DNA of 64,000 nt from Pedobacter sp. MC2016-14 (GCF_020991475.1 NZ_JAJMPA010000001.1:186001-250000); one strand, 5' to 3'; positions 36,123 through 47,391 are shown, counted from the first letter of the stretch. The notes: a model not told the origin generated them from the sequence alone. Program-made: numbers and translations.

Positions 36123-37457
36123 CTATTTCCCTTTAGAAATCTGATCTGCCAATATCAATGCATCATAGGCATTAACAATTCCACCTGTTCTGCAAAGCGC
36201 TGTCATAGCTACCTTTTTACCACCTGATTTTGGTTTAGTAACCGGAATAGTGATTTTAGTTACCGATTGCTCGATGATGTATTTTAATTGTTTAGCTGTT
36301 AAATCAGGATAATAACCTTTAATCAAAGCGGCCAATCCCGCCACTACAGGCGTAGCCATACTTGTTCCAGACATTGGTCTGTATTTGTTATCAGGAACCG
36401 TGGCATAAATACCTACACCAGGAGCAAACACATCTACGGTTTGGTCGCCGTAGTTGCTAAATGGCGCAACCAATCCTGCCTCAGTAGCGCCACTTGCACC
36501 TACAGTAATCATATTGGGTGCTCTTTTGCCACCTTTCATAAAAAATGGAGTTGGATAATGCGGGATACTATCTACATCAGCACCATCATTTCCGGCAGCA
36601 TTGATTAGTAACACACCTTTTTTATCCGCGTATTTAATAGCTTCCTCTACCAGTTCACGTTCCGGAGATACCCTTTTCCCAAAACTCATATTGATAATTT
36701 GTGCGCCATTATCTACGGCATAGCGAATGCCAAGGGCCACGTCTTTATCATACTCGTCGCCATTTGGCACCACACGAACACCCATCAACTTTACATTATC
36801 TGCTATACCGTCCATTCCTTTACCATTGCCGCGTGTAGCACCAATAATACCACCTACGTGGGTTCCATGGAAATAAGGATCTCCAATTAGGTTTGAATTT
36901 CCGTAAAAACGGTCTTTCTTATTGAAATAATCATCTTTTACTTGTTTACCTCTATAGTCAACTGGTGCAACGCTGTCTGCCTTTGTTAGTAAGCTTTTAC
37001 TTACTACCCATGAGCGGTAATGTTGCAGATCTTTTTTCTTTACTTGTTTTTCATCCGTAATACCAGCAAACTGGGCTTTATACATATGATATACACGTTG
37101 ATATTCTACACTGGCAGCAGTAACCTGTCCATTTGGGCCTCCTAAGAAATTCCAACCCAGAGCATCACCTTTGTAGCCATTGCCATCTAAATCTTTATCA
37201 CCACCCAATACTTCTTTTGGGTTGCGCCATAAATTTGCCTTTAAATCTTCATGTAGAGTATCAATACCGCCATCCAATACACACACTACCACTGGTTTTG
37301 GTGTTTTTCCTTTTAATAGCTTATCATAAGCTTTAATTACGCCGATACCATATACATTATCTGCATCTTTTGAGAGCATGTGCCAGTTTTGCGGTGCCTG
37401 TTGCGCAAAGCCTAAAGCCGGTAGCAAGCACATCACCATTGCAATTGTTTTTTTCAT
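36123..37457 (-). CDS. Secreted S8 subtilisin-like protease
   Basis: A 444-residue exported protease. The signal peptide MKKTIAMVMCLLPALGFAQ ends at 19. The triad is Asp62 (CVLDGGIDTLHEDL), His197 (FHGTHVGGIIG) and Ser366 (MSGTSMATP), with the oxyanion Asn in NAAGNDG. The 135-residue insert between Asp and His includes a calcium-type loop (GDKDLDGNGYKGDALGWNF), common in Bacteroidota S8 enzymes. There is no T9SS domain, so unlike the 13538 subtilase it is probably periplasmic. Single gene. Confidence 0.94.
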   Translation of the reverse strand: MKKTIAMVMCLLPALGFAQQAPQNWHMLSKDADNVYGIGVIKAYDKLLKGKTPKPVVVCVLDGGIDTLHEDLKANLWRNPKEVLGGDKDLDGNGYKGDALGWNFLGGPNGQVTAASVEYQRVYHMYKAQFAGITDEKQVKKKDLQHYRSWVVSKSLLTKADSVAPVDYRGKQVKDDYFNKKDRFYGNSNLIGDPYFHGTHVGGIIGATRGNGKGMDGIADNVKLMGVRVVPNGDEYDKDVALGIRYAVDNGAQIINMSFGKRVSPERELVEEAIKYADKKGVLLINAAGNDGADVDSIPHYPTPFFMKGGKRAPNMITVGASGATEAGLVAPFSNYGDQTVDVFAPGVGIYATVPDNKYRPMSGTSMATPVVAGLAALIKGYYPDLTAKQLKYIIEQSVTKITIPVTKPKSGGKKVAMTALCRTGGIVNAYDALILADQISKGK

Positions 37458-37690
37458 TTTTTTGTGTTTCAGTTTTTTTGTGCAACCTACACATATTTGC
37501 TTTTATTTTAAAATCAGGCTGGCAACTATGTTTTTTCTATTGGCCTTTTTTACCCTCAAGCGCGGTCTGTTCTGGTCTTAAATAACTAATTTTTGTACAC
37601 CCCAATATAGCGCTCTGGAAAAATTTAATTTTAAAACACGGTTCCTTTGTTTCATCAAATACAATTTTATATGGTAAAAACGCTAATTTC

Positions 37691-37721
37691 TTGGAATTGA
37701 GTTTTCTTTGTTGCATTTTTG
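37691..37721 (+). promoter_or_regulatory. Candidate metH-metF promoter
   Basis: TTG at 37691-37693 and CATTTTTG at 37714-37721 are spaced by 20 nt, close to the Bacteroidota promoter consensus. Predicted initiation is at about 37727, exactly where the riboswitch P1 stem begins. The remaining upstream DNA (37458-37690) should hold the divergent subtilase promoter; I see no gene in it. Confidence 0.45.
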
Positions 37722-37726
37722 TACTG

Positions 37727-37838
37727 CTTATAGAGAAAGACGGAGGGATTAGACCCTGCGAAGTCTTAGCAACCTGTGCTTACAAGGTGCTACATTCTAC
37801 CGGAATACGCTTTTAAACAGCAACCCCCGAAAGATAAG
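37727..37838 (+). promoter_or_regulatory. SAM-I (S-box) riboswitch
   Basis: P1 pairs CTTAT (37727-37731) with ATAAG (37834-37838). The core has GGAGGGA, a P2-type arm closed by AGAC with GTCT, GCAACC, GGTGCTA and a final GAAAGATAAG, all in the order of the SAM-I consensus. It senses S-adenosylmethionine and normally represses when bound. It lies 118 nt before the metH start. I could not identify a definite terminator or sequestering stem for the expression platform; CCGAA (about 37861) with TTCGG (about 37889) is one possibility. Confidence 0.93.
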
Positions 37839-37956
37839 TTGAGTTCATCACAGCCTGAATTCCGAATAAGCTTTGCACGTAATGAGTTCGGCACTTGTTT
37901 TGGCTTTAGCCACTATCAAAAATAGCTCATCACCTGCTCATATTATTGTTTTATTA

Positions 37957-40900
37957 ATGAACATTAGAGAAGAATTAGAGAAAAGAATACTAATTATCGA
38001 TGGTGCGATGGGTACCATGATCCAGCGTTATACACTTAGCGAGGAAGACTTTCGCGGTGAACGTTTTAAAGACCACCCCTGCGATGTTAAAGGTAATAAT
38101 GATTTACTAAACCTTACCCGTCCCGACATCATTAAAGAGATTCATACCGAATACCTAAAGGCTGGCGCTGACATCATCGAAACCAATACTTTTAGTACGC
38201 AGCGCATTTCACTTGCAGATTACCAGATGGAAACACTGGATTATGAGATGAGTTTTGAAGGCGCCAAAATTGCTAAAGAAGCGGCAGCCGCCTTTATGCA
38301 GGCCAATCCTGAGCGTAAATGTTTCGTTGCTGGTGCTGTTGGGCCTACCAATAGAACACTTTCCATTTCGCCGGATGTAAATGATCCTGGCTACCGGGCA
38401 TTGACTTTTGATGAACTGGTAGATGCGTACGATGCCCAGGTAAGGGGACTGGTTGATGGAGGGTCAGACTTACTGATGATCGAAACCATCTTTGATACCT
38501 TAAATGCCAAAGCAGCTATTTTTTCTATCAAAAAATACGAAGAGGTCATTGGCAGAAAGATAGAAATCATGATTTCCGGAACCATTACCGATGCTTCTGG
38601 AAGAACGCTTTCCGGACAAACGGTTGAAGCTTTTTTAAACTCTGTTATCCATGCAAATCCGTTAAGCATTGGTTTCAATTGTGCACTGGGTGCTAAAGAA
38701 ATGAGGCCACACATTGAAGAACTTGCTGCAAAAGCAGGATGTTATGTCTCCGCTTATCCAAATGCAGGTTTACCGAATGAGTTTGGGGCTTATGACGAGA
38801 TGCCTCATGAAACGGCTCATTTTGTAGAGGACTTTATAGCACACGGATTTGTAAATATTGTTGGTGGCTGTTGTGGTACCACACCAGATCATATTGGCTG
38901 TATTGCCGCTAAAGCTAAAAGTGTAGCACCGAGAAAAATCCCTGTTATTGAACCTTATTTGCGCTTAAGTGGTCTAGAACCTGTAACCATTACTCCAGAA
39001 AGCATTTTCGTTAATATTGGCGAACGGACCAATATCACAGGCTCACCAAAGTTCTCTAAACTGATTCTGAGTGGGGATTTTGAGGCGGCATTAACCGTAG
39101 CACGCCAGCAAGTAGAAGGTGGTGCACAGGTGATTGACGTGAACATGGATGAGGGTATGATCGATTCAGAAGCAGCTATGACTAAATTTCTGAACCTGAT
39201 TGCCTCAGAACCGGACATCTCAAAGTTGCCTATTATGGTTGACTCTTCTAAATGGACGGTGATTGAAGCCGGACTAAAATGCTTGCAGGGCAAAGGAATT
39301 GTCAACTCCATTTCTCTAAAAGAAGGCGAAGATAAATTTAGAGAGAGTGCCAGAAAAATCATGGTATACGGTGCTGCCGTAGTTGTAATGGCCTTTGATG
39401 AACATGGACAGGCGGATAATTTTGAAAGAAGAAAAGAGATCTGTAAAAGGTCTTACGATATACTGGTAGATGAAATTGGCTTTCCTTCTGAAGACATCAT
39501 TTTTGACCCTAACATTCTTACCGTAGCTACCGGACTAGAGGAACATAACAATTATGCAGTAGATTTCATCAACGCAACCCGCTGGATCAAAGAAAACCTA
39601 CCCCATGCTAAAGTTAGTGGAGGTGTATCTAACATTTCCTTCTCTTTTAGAGGGAACAATACGGTACGTGAGGCGATGCACTCTGCTTTTCTATACCATG
39701 CTATACGTGCTGGTTTAGATATGGGGATTGTAAATGCCGGAATGCTGGAAGTCTATCAGGAAATTCCACCAGAATTGTTAGAACGTGTAGAGGATGTGTT
39801 ATTGAACCGCCGGGATGATGCCACAGAAAGATTGGTAGAATTTGCAGAAACCATTAAATCAAAGGGTAAAGAGATTGTTCGTGACGAAGAATGGCGTAAA
39901 GAATCGGTAGAGTCTCGCCTTTCGCACGCGCTGGTAAAAGGGATCATCGAATACCTGGACAATGATGTAGAAGAAGCCAGGCAAAAATATGCCAGACCAA
40001 TCCAGGTCATTGAAGGTCCGCTAATGGACGGAATGAACATTGTAGGTGACTTATTTGGCGCCGGAAAAATGTTCCTGCCACAGGTAGTTAAATCTGCGAG
40101 GGTAATGAAAAAAGCAGTAGCTTATTTGTTGCCTTTTATTGAACAGGAAAAACTCGACAATCCAGATCAGGATCAAAACTCTTCTGCGGGAAAAGTACTG
40201 ATGGCCACTGTAAAAGGTGATGTTCATGACATCGGTAAAAACATTGTAGGTGTAGTATTGGCCTGTAATAACTTTGAAATTGTTGACATGGGCGTAATGG
40301 TACCTGCACAGGAGATCATTAAAAAAGCCAGGGAAATTAATGCAGATATCATTGGCTTGAGCGGACTGATTACGCCCTCATTGGATGAAATGGTACATTT
40401 TGCAAAAGAAATGGAGCGTGAAGGTTTTACCATTCCGTTGATTATTGGCGGCGCTACTACTTCCAGAATTCATGCAGCTGTTAAGGTTGCACCCAATTAC
40501 TCCGGCCCGGCCATACATGTACTAGATGCTTCAAGAAGTGTAACCGTATGTAGTACATTAATGAACAAAGATACCCGTGATGACTATATCAACGGCATCA
40601 GGGCAGAATATGATAAAGCACGTGAAGCACATTTAAACAAACGTTCAGACAAACGATTCAAATCGATTGAAGAGGCACGTACTAACAACTTTAAAATTGA
40701 CACCAGCCTGGTTGCTCCGGCCCCGGCCTTTACAGGAACCCGGATTTTCGAAAACTACCCGTTAGAAGAACTGGTACCTTATATAGACTGGACCCCATTT
40801 TTTCATACCTGGGAATTGCGTGGCAGTTACCCAAGGATACTTGAAGATAAAGTGGTAGGCGACGAAGCGAAAAAGCTTTTTAAGGATGCCCAGGTATTGC

Positions 40901-41619
40901 TTAAAAGAATTGTAGATGAAAAGCTCCTTACTGCAAAAGCAGTAATCGGTTTCTGGCCTGCACAAGCTTCCGGAGATGACATTGTACTCAATGTTGACGG
41001 TGAAGAAGTAGTTATCCATACTTTGCGTCAGCAGGCAGAGAAAGCAGAAGGCCAGCCTTACTATGCGCTATCTGATTTTATAGCCCAGCAAGATAGTGGT
41101 ATACCTGATTATTTTGGTGGTTTCGCCTTGACAACAGGTTTGGGCTGCGATGAGCTGGTCGCAGAATTTGAAGCAAATTACGACGACTATAACAGCATTA
41201 TGGCCAAAGCCCTGGCAGATCGTTTAGCGGAGGCTTTTGCCGAAAGGATGCATGAATTGGTGCGTAAAGAATACTGGGGTTATGCTAAAGATGAACACTT
41301 GAGCAATGAAGACTTAATTAAAGAAGAGTATGCTGGTATCAGGCCCGCTCCTGGTTATCCTGCATGCCCGGAACACACAGAAAAAGGAACGCTCTTCGAA
41401 TTGCTGGATGCTGAAGCTAAAATTGGACTTAGACTTACAGAAAGTTATGCGATGTACCCTACCGCAGCGGTAAGTGGCTTTTACTTTGCACACCCACAAT
41501 CCAGGTATTTTGGTTTAGGTAAAATTACCAAAGACCAGATTGAGGATTACGCGCTAAGAAAAAGCATGTCTGTTGAAGAGGTGGAAAGATGGCTTAGCCC
41601 TAACCTTGCCTATTCATAA
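37957..41619 (+). CDS. metH: Cobalamin-dependent methionine synthase
   Basis: Transfers the methyl of 5-methyl-THF to homocysteine through methylcobalamin. I chose ATG 37957 ([21 protein letters not shown]), 1220 residues, by analogy with E. coli MetH. The frame is open upstream to ATG 37882 and TTG 37873, which would add 25-28 residues not typical of the family. Domains in order: homocysteine domain with zinc cysteines Cys242, Cys305 and Cys306 (GGCCGTTP); pterin domain ([15 protein letters not shown], about 352-366); cap and B12 domain with cobalt ligand His757 ([12 protein letters not shown]); and the SAM-dependent reactivation domain to the C-terminus (GYPACPEH). Controlled by the SAM-I riboswitch. 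Confidence 0.96.
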   Translation: MNIREELEKRILIIDGAMGTMIQRYTLSEEDFRGERFKDHPCDVKGNNDLLNLTRPDIIKEIHTEYLKAGADIIETNTFSTQRISLADYQMETLDYEMSFEGAKIAKEAAAAFMQANPERKCFVAGAVGPTNRTLSISPDVNDPGYRALTFDELVDAYDAQVRGLVDGGSDLLMIETIFDTLNAKAAIFSIKKYEEVIGRKIEIMISGTITDASGRTLSGQTVEAFLNSVIHANPLSIGFNCALGAKEMRPHIEELAAKAGCYVSAYPNAGLPNEFGAYDEMPHETAHFVEDFIAHGFVNIVGGCCGTTPDHIGCIAAKAKSVAPRKIPVIEPYLRLSGLEPVTITPESIFVNIGERTNITGSPKFSKLILSGDFEAALTVARQQVEGGAQVIDVNMDEGMIDSEAAMTKFLNLIASEPDISKLPIMVDSSKWTVIEAGLKCLQGKGIVNSISLKEGEDKFRESARKIMVYGAAVVVMAFDEHGQADNFERRKEICKRSYDILVDEIGFPSEDIIFDPNILTVATGLEEHNNYAVDFINATRWIKENLPHAKVSGGVSNISFSFRGNNTVREAMHSAFLYHAIRAGLDMGIVNAGMLEVYQEIPPELLERVEDVLLNRRDDATERLVEFAETIKSKGKEIVRDEEWRKESVESRLSHALVKGIIEYLDNDVEEARQKYARPIQVIEGPLMDGMNIVGDLFGAGKMFLPQVVKSARVMKKAVAYLLPFIEQEKLDNPDQDQNSSAGKVLMATVKGDVHDIGKNIVGVVLACNNFEIVDMGVMVPAQEIIKKAREINADIIGLSGLITPSLDEMVHFAKEMEREGFTIPLIIGGATTSRIHAAVKVAPNYSGPAIHVLDASRSVTVCSTLMNKDTRDDYINGIRAEYDKAREAHLNKRSDKRFKSIEEARTNNFKIDTSLVAPAPAFTGTRIFENYPLEELVPYIDWTPFFHTWELRGSYPRILEDKVVGDEAKKLFKDAQVLLKRIVDEKLLTAKAVIGFWPAQASGDDIVLNVDGEEVVIHTLRQQAEKAEGQPYYALSDFIAQQDSGIPDYFGGFALTTGLGCDELVAEFEANYDDYNSIMAKALADRLAEAFAERMHELVRKEYWGYAKDEHLSNEDLIKEEYAGIRPAPGYPACPEHTEKGTLFELLDAEAKIGLRLTESYAMYPTAAVSGFYFAHPQSRYFGLGKITKDQIEDYALRKSMSVEEVERWLSPNLAYS

Positions 41620-41658
41620 ATTAATCATTTCAGAAATTAGCATTTACATTACGCATCA

Positions 41659-42615
41659 ATGAAGATCATAGACCATATCAGTAACGCAAAGGGTAAAACC
41701 TTATTCTCATTTGAACTTTTACCACCCATAAAAGGACAAAGTATCAAAGGTATTTTTGATGCCATTGACCCATTAATGGAGTTTAATCCTCCGTTTATAG
41801 ATGTAACTTATCTACGTGAAGATTACATTTACAAACAGCACAGCAACGGTTTACTGGAAAAAGTAGCCTACCGTAAACGTCCAAGTACAGTGGCTACCTG
41901 TGCTGCCATTATGAATAAATACAAGGTAGATGCCGTACCGCATTTGATTTGCGGCGGTTTTACCAAGGAGGAAACAGAAAACGCATTGATTGACCTGCAG
42001 TTTTTGGGTATAGATAATGTACTTGCACTGCGTGGTGATGCCAGAAAAAGCGACAGCATGTTCATTCCAACTCCAAATGGTCATGCTTATGCTTCTGACC
42101 TGGTTAAACATGTATCAGACATGAATAAGGGCAAGTATCTGCACGACGATATGGACAGTGCAGAGAAAACAGATTTTTGTATAGGTGTTGCAGGCTATCC
42201 CGAGAAACATTTTGAATCCCCTAACCTGGATACAGACTTTAGCTATTTAAAATTAAAGGTAGATATGGGTGCAGAGTTTATTGTTACCCAAATGTTTTTT
42301 GACAACCAGAAATACAAGGCCTTTGTAGAAAAATGCCGTGCCCACGGCATTAATGTACCCATTATTCCGGGACTTAAACCAATTACTAACAGCAAACAGT
42401 TGATTGGCCTGCCTAAAATATTCCATCTGGATATTCCGCTAGACCTTACCAACGCCATTCAGGCTTGTAGCACTGAAAAGCAGGTAAAAGAAGTTGGTAT
42501 TGAATGGATGATCAACCAGTGTAAAGAACTGCGTGAAATGGGTGCGCCTGTTTTGCATTTCTATACCATGGGAAATCCAGAGCCAACAAAAAGAATTGCT
42601 CAGGCTATCTTTTAA
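41659..42615 (+). CDS. metF: Methylenetetrahydrofolate reductase
   Basis: A 318-residue flavoprotein that makes the 5-methyl-THF used by MetH. The N-terminus KTLFSFELLPPIKG carries the catalytic Glu (FELLPP). HLICGGFTKEETENAL, LALRGDARKSD and AGYPEKHFESPNLDTDF are characteristic. The GAEFIVTQMFFDNQKYKAFVE block binds FAD and folate. It lies 39 nt downstream of metH and shares the riboswitch-controlled transcript. It ends at a terminator hairpin. Confidence 0.96.
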   Translation: MKIIDHISNAKGKTLFSFELLPPIKGQSIKGIFDAIDPLMEFNPPFIDVTYLREDYIYKQHSNGLLEKVAYRKRPSTVATCAAIMNKYKVDAVPHLICGGFTKEETENALIDLQFLGIDNVLALRGDARKSDSMFIPTPNGHAYASDLVKHVSDMNKGKYLHDDMDSAEKTDFCIGVAGYPEKHFESPNLDTDFSYLKLKVDMGAEFIVTQMFFDNQKYKAFVEKCRAHGINVPIIPGLKPITNSKQLIGLPKIFHLDIPLDLTNAIQACSTEKQVKEVGIEWMINQCKELREMGAPVLHFYTMGNPEPTKRIAQAIF

Positions 42616-42631
42616 CTACTATGCTGATCAC

Positions 42632-42669
42632 AAATTACCTGCTAACCTTAAAGGTTAAGCAGGTAATTT
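42632..42669. terminator. Bidirectional terminator between metF and thrC
   Basis: AAATTACCTGCT-AACCTT pairs with AAGGTT-AAGCAGGTAATTT, with flanking A/T. It serves the plus-strand metF transcript and the minus-strand thr operon. Its right arm is also the last codons of thrC, whose stop is at 42648. Confidence 0.85.
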
Positions 42670-43955
42670 TTAAAGTTTTTGAAATCAGTATCCATCACCG
42701 TTGCACCTTTTTCTTTATCTATCAATTCCAGAACCTGCGCAGGTATTTCTATTTTAGCGGCTATATCTTCAGGAAAAATATCAGGAAATTTACAAGCATG
42801 TGCCGTTGATAAAAATACACCGGCAAAGTTTTCTTCGGCATGCGCTCGTTTATATCCTTCTAAAGCCAGCCACGCAATTGCCGTATGCGGACAAGCTACA
42901 TAGTTGTATTGCTGATCAATATCCTTGATGGCTTGCAAAGTTTCCTCATCTGTATAACGAGAACTGCTCACTACTTTTAAAACTTCTTCACGACTGTCAT
43001 CAAACAAGTCCATAATGCGTACCCAATTGCTTGGCGCACCCACGTCCATCGCATTGGCATAAGTTTGTACCGAAGGGCGGGTTTGGTATACGCCACTTTC
43101 CAGAAACCTTGGCACAGTATCATTGGCATTGGTAGCTGCAATAAACTGATGTACGGGCAAGCCCATTTTATAGGCCATTAAACCTGCGGCTATGTTTCCA
43201 AAATTACCGCTGGGCACTGCAAATACTACTTTCTTTTTACCTTCCCTTGCCAGCTGTGCATAGGCATTAAAATAATAGAAAGTCTGCGGTATAAGCCTGG
43301 AAATATTAATAGAATTTGCAGAGGTTAACCGCAGTTTTTCATTTAAGTCCGCATCAGCAAAAGCCTGCTTAACTAAATGCTGACAATCATCAAAGGTACC
43401 ATCAATTTCTATGGCATGGATATTTTGTCCATTGGTACACAATTGCAATTCCTGAATTTCACTCACCTTACCTTTGGGGTATAAAATGGTTACCCTGGTG
43501 TTTGGCACACCCAAAAAACCAAGTGCAACGGCACCTCCAGTATCACCCGAGGTAGCTACCAGTACGTCCAGCAACTGCTCTCCATCTTTTAAAAAATAGG
43601 CCATCACACGGCTCATAAAACGTGCACCAAAATCCTTAAAGGCCAAAGAAGGACCATGAAACAATTCAAGCACATAAGTATTTTCATCCAGTTTTCTGGC
43701 AGGTGCGTCAAAGTTGATGGCATCTTCAACCAAAGCTTTTAAAGCTGCGGCGGGGATAGCATCTCCCAATAAGGCAGAGGCTACCTTAAAGGCAATCTCT
43801 GGCAGGGAATAACTGCCTATATTTTCAATAAAATCAGCATCCAGCTGAGGAATTTCTACAGGCATATACAAGCCCTTATCCTGGGGCATACTGTTAAAAA
43901 CTGCTGTAGCAAAGTCTACATTTAATTCTTTATTGTTGGTACTATATAATCTCAT
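42648..43955 (-). CDS. thrC: Threonine synthase
   Basis: A 435-residue PLP enzyme converting O-phosphohomoserine to threonine. The PLP lysine is Lys107 in SLAFKDFGARFM. Other conserved blocks are ATSGDTGGAVALGF, PKGKVSEIQELQL and VPSGNFGNIAAGLMAYKMG, matching the E. coli type fold-II threonine synthase. Last gene of the thrA-thrB-thrC operon, 32 nt downstream of thrB. Its 3' end is part of the terminator hairpin. Confidence 0.97.
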   Translation of the reverse strand: MRLYSTNNKELNVDFATAVFNSMPQDKGLYMPVEIPQLDADFIENIGSYSLPEIAFKVASALLGDAIPAAALKALVEDAINFDAPARKLDENTYVLELFHGPSLAFKDFGARFMSRVMAYFLKDGEQLLDVLVATSGDTGGAVALGFLGVPNTRVTILYPKGKVSEIQELQLCTNGQNIHAIEIDGTFDDCQHLVKQAFADADLNEKLRLTSANSINISRLIPQTFYYFNAYAQLAREGKKKVVFAVPSGNFGNIAAGLMAYKMGLPVHQFIAATNANDTVPRFLESGVYQTRPSVQTYANAMDVGAPSNWVRIMDLFDDSREEVLKVVSSSRYTDEETLQAIKDIDQQYNYVACPHTAIAWLALEGYKRAHAEENFAGVFLSTAHACKFPDIFPEDIAAKIEIPAQVLELIDKEKGATVMDTDFKNFKNYLLNL

Positions 43956-43987
43956 TTTAATTTTATTATGGGTTAAGGCAGGTCTTT

Positions 43988-44923
43988 TTAATCTAAAACA
44001 ACCGGACCTTTTTCATTCACTTTAGAAACGAAGGATAAGCTATTGATTGAAATTCCTTTTAAATGTGCCTGCAGACTTTGTGTAATCTTTGCTGCCGTTG
44101 CTTCATCTTTTGTTAAGGCAAAAACAGAAGGACCAGAGCCCGAGATTCCAAATCCTATGGCGCCAGCTTCCATGGCTATGCTGCGCAGCTTATAGAACTC
44201 CGGAATTAGGATAGACCGTGTTGGCTCAATTAAAATATCAGTCATGCTCCTTCCAATCAAATCATAATCTTTCAGAAACAAACCGCTTACCAAGCCAGCA
44301 ACATTACCCCATTGTGTTACAGCATCCTTTAAAAACACCTTACTGCGGATCATTTGACGTGCGTCTTTGGTAGGCACATCTACTTCCGGATATACAATTG
44401 CAGCATACAATCCCTCTGGAGAAGGCAAACTGATAATATCAAGCGGTTCATAACTTCTGATCAAGACAAAGCCACCTAATAATGCTGGTGCAACATTATC
44501 GGCATGTCCATAACCACATGCCAGTTCCTCACCTTTCATGGCAAAAGGTACCAGCTCCATGTTGGTTAGTAAATTATCCAGCAAAGAATTCACGGCAAAT
44601 AAGCCTGCTACAGTACTTGCAGAACTAGAGCCCAGGCCGCTGCCAATTGGCATTTTTTTGTGTAATTCTATTTCTAAACCCAAATCAGGTTTACCAATGT
44701 GGTTTAAGTAATGTTGCACACTTGCACTCACTGTATTTTTGGCCGGGTCTAAAGGCAAACGACCATCGTCGCCCGTGATTTTAGAGATATGGATACCCGG
44801 TTTACCAGTTAAGCGCATAATTACTTCATCACCCGGCTCATTAACCGCAAAACCCAGTACATCATAACCACAAACTACATTGGCTACGGTAGCGGGTGCA
44901 AAAACTTTTATTGATTCTTTCAT
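43988..44923 (-). CDS. thrB: Homoserine kinase
   Basis: A 311-residue GHMP kinase that phosphorylates homoserine. The ATP motif is PIGSGLGSSSAST near residue 92-104. The N-terminus VFAPATVANVVCGYDVLGFAV and the late GAIGFGISGSGPSVFAL are family blocks. It overlaps the thrA stop by 4 nt (ATGA type), showing translational coupling. thrC follows. Confidence 0.96.
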   Translation of the reverse strand: MKESIKVFAPATVANVVCGYDVLGFAVNEPGDEVIMRLTGKPGIHISKITGDDGRLPLDPAKNTVSASVQHYLNHIGKPDLGLEIELHKKMPIGSGLGSSSASTVAGLFAVNSLLDNLLTNMELVPFAMKGEELACGYGHADNVAPALLGGFVLIRSYEPLDIISLPSPEGLYAAIVYPEVDVPTKDARQMIRSKVFLKDAVTQWGNVAGLVSGLFLKDYDLIGRSMTDILIEPTRSILIPEFYKLRSIAMEAGAIGFGISGSGPSVFALTKDEATAAKITQSLQAHLKGISINSLSFVSKVNEKGPVVLD

Positions 44924-47391
44924 TTTTTACCTACGTTAATTATATCTGCAAATACACCAGCCGCTGTTACTTCAGCACCTGCACCAGGCCCCTTGATTAC
45001 CAATGGCCTATCTTTATACCGGTCTGTGGTAAAAGAAATGATGTTATCACTACCAGACAGCATATAAAAAGGATGACTGTCGTCTACCATCTGTAGGGTA
45101 ATACTAACCTTTCCTTCTTCCAGTTTTCCGATGTAGCGAAGCACCTTATTTGCGGCGGCTGCTGTGTTTTTTAGCGCTTCAAAATAAGCCGTATTGTTTT
45201 CCAGCTCCTGGTAAAAATCTTCAACCGTAGCTGCCGCCAAACAAGCTGCAGGCAACATGCTTTCTATAGACACATCTTCCGCTTCCAATGCATATCCGGC
45301 ATCACGGGCAAGGATCAGCATTTTGCGCATAAAATCTTTACCATTCAAGTCGTCGCGAGGATCTGGTTCTGTATAGCCTTTATCCTGCGCTTCCTTAACA
45401 ACCTCATGAAATAACCGGTCGCCTTTGTAATTGTTAAAAATATAGGATATAGTACCCGATAAAATTGCCTCAATACTCGCTACACGGTCGCCACTAAGCA
45501 TCAAATCCTTTAATGTTTTTATAATTGGCAGTCCGGCACCCACATTGGTTTCATAGTAAAAATCTACGCCATACTTACGGGCAGCCTGTTTAAATGCAGC
45601 ATATTGTTCATAATCTGCAGAGTTACCAATTTTGTTGCAGGTAACAACAGAGATACTGGATTGTAATATATCCTGATAAAACTGGATTGGATTCTGACTG
45701 GCTGTGTTGTCCACGAAAACACAGTTAGGCAAGTTCATCGCCTTCATTTGCTTGATGAACACGGAAAGATCTGCTGGTTCACCATTATTTTCCAATTCCT
45801 CTGACCAGTTTTCAAGGCTGATGCCATCTTTGTTTAGCAACATTGTGCGGGTATTGCTAATTCCCATAACCTGAACTTCCAGGTCATTGTTTTTCCTTAA
45901 AAACGGCATTTGGTATTGCAACTGAGCGAACAACGTTTTACCGATATTACCGGTACCCAGACAAAATATATGTAAAGTCTTTTTATGATCTTCATAAAAG
46001 GCATCATGAACAGCATTAACGGCCTTAGCCAGGTCCGTTTTAGAAAGGATTACAGATATATTATACTCTGAAGATCCTTGTGCAATGGCACGGATATTTA
46101 CACCATTACGGCCAAGCGCATTGAATAACCTTCCTGCCATTCCAGGAGTGCGTTTCATATTTTCACCTACGATAGCCAAAATAGACATGCCGTTTTCTAC
46201 CTCCGGATATTCCAGTTTACGTGCCTGAAGTTCAAGCTCAAATTCTTTATTGATCAATGAAAGTGCCTTCAATGAATCTGCAGGCTTCACCGCAAAAGTT
46301 ATGCTGTGCTCAGAAGAGGATTGCGTAATCAAAACCACATTGATTTGTTCTCTGGACAGCAAAGAGAAGAGACGCCCGCTAAACCCTGCTTTACCCACCA
46401 TGCCACTACCAGAAAGATTTAAGATACTGATTTCATCAATAGAAGAAATACCTTTTATAGGCAAAGCTGATGAATGGGCACCATGACGGATATAAGTTCC
46501 CGGGAATGCAGTATTGAAAGTATTCTTTATCACGATAGGAATACGTTTCATAAAAGCCGGTATCATGGTTGGCGGATAAATTACTTTGGCACCAAAGTAA
46601 GATAACTCCATCGCCTCTGTATAACTCAACTCTGCTAAAGAGAATGCCTTTTTAACCATCCGCGGATCTGCAGTTAACATACCATCAACGTCAGTCCATA
46701 TCTCTATTTCTTCGGCATCCAAAGCTGCGGCCCATATTGCTGCGGTATAATCACTTCCGCCCCTGCCCAGGGTAGTAATGCGGCCATCCTCGTTACTGGC
46801 TATAAAACCCGGCACAAACAATAGATTTTGTCTATTACCTTCATAATAGTCTTTGATCAACAAATTGGTAAGTTCAGTATTTACCCTCGCCTGGCCAAAA
46901 TTGCTGTCCGTTTTTACCAATTCTGCAGCATCTACAAATGCAGCATTGGCAAATTGCTGTCTGGCAATATGACTAACCATAAAGGCAGAGCACCGCTCAC
47001 CATAACTTAAAATCAAGTCTTTGGTCTGCGCACTTAATTCACGGAGATTTAATACGGATTGCAAAATATCTTCCAGTTCGTTAAAATATATTTTTAAACG
47101 TGTAAGCACCGGATTTTGTGCCGCAGCAGGTAACAAGGTACGGATAACCTCAAAATGTTTTTCTTCAATTTTCTTCAAATCCTCACTAAAAGGCTCCGCG
47201 TTTACCGCATTCTCGGCCATTGAGAGTAAAGCGTTGGTTACCCCACCCATAGCCGACAAGATAATAACGGGGTATTCTGGTTCCTCTGTGCTTCCAGAAT
47301 TCTTAGCCTGTGCTTGCTTTACAATATCGATTAAAGCTGTGATGCTTTGAACCGACCCTACTGATGTACCTCCAAATTTTAAAATATTCAT
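44920..47391 (-). CDS. thrA: Bifunctional aspartokinase / homoserine dehydrogenase I
   Basis: An 823-residue fusion catalysing the first and third steps from aspartate to homoserine. The kinase part (about 1-290) starts MNILKFGGTSVGSVQS, with TTLGRGGSDYTAAIWA. Two ACT regulatory domains (about 310-455) include the VGENMKRTPGMAGRLFNAL motif of threonine-sensitive enzymes. The dehydrogenase begins near 460 (IFCLGTGNIGKTLFAQL) and holds NVGAGLPIIKTLKDLMLSGD and the catalytic region KGYTEPDPRDDLNG. First structural gene of the operon, behind the leader and attenuator at 47403-47545. Confidence 0.97.
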   Translation of the reverse strand: MNILKFGGTSVGSVQSITALIDIVKQAQAKNSGSTEEPEYPVIILSAMGGVTNALLSMAENAVNAEPFSEDLKKIEEKHFEVIRTLLPAAAQNPVLTRLKIYFNELEDILQSVLNLRELSAQTKDLILSYGERCSAFMVSHIARQQFANAAFVDAAELVKTDSNFGQARVNTELTNLLIKDYYEGNRQNLLFVPGFIASNEDGRITTLGRGGSDYTAAIWAAALDAEEIEIWTDVDGMLTADPRMVKKAFSLAELSYTEAMELSYFGAKVIYPPTMIPAFMKRIPIVIKNTFNTAFPGTYIRHGAHSSALPIKGISSIDEISILNLSGSGMVGKAGFSGRLFSLLSREQINVVLITQSSSEHSITFAVKPADSLKALSLINKEFELELQARKLEYPEVENGMSILAIVGENMKRTPGMAGRLFNALGRNGVNIRAIAQGSSEYNISVILSKTDLAKAVNAVHDAFYEDHKKTLHIFCLGTGNIGKTLFAQLQYQMPFLRKNNDLEVQVMGISNTRTMLLNKDGISLENWSEELENNGEPADLSVFIKQMKAMNLPNCVFVDNTASQNPIQFYQDILQSSISVVTCNKIGNSADYEQYAAFKQAARKYGVDFYYETNVGAGLPIIKTLKDLMLSGDRVASIEAILSGTISYIFNNYKGDRLFHEVVKEAQDKGYTEPDPRDDLNGKDFMRKMLILARDAGYALEAEDVSIESMLPAACLAAATVEDFYQELENNTAYFEALKNTAAAANKVLRYIGKLEEGKVSITLQMVDDSHPFYMLSGSDNIISFTTDRYKDRPLVIKGPGAGAEVTAAGVFADIINVGKK

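Noticed and set aside
37873..37956. N-terminal extension of metH from TTG 37873
   Set aside because: Family members start close to the IDGAMGTM motif; the extension has no similarity to MetH. Kept only as a note because the frame is open.
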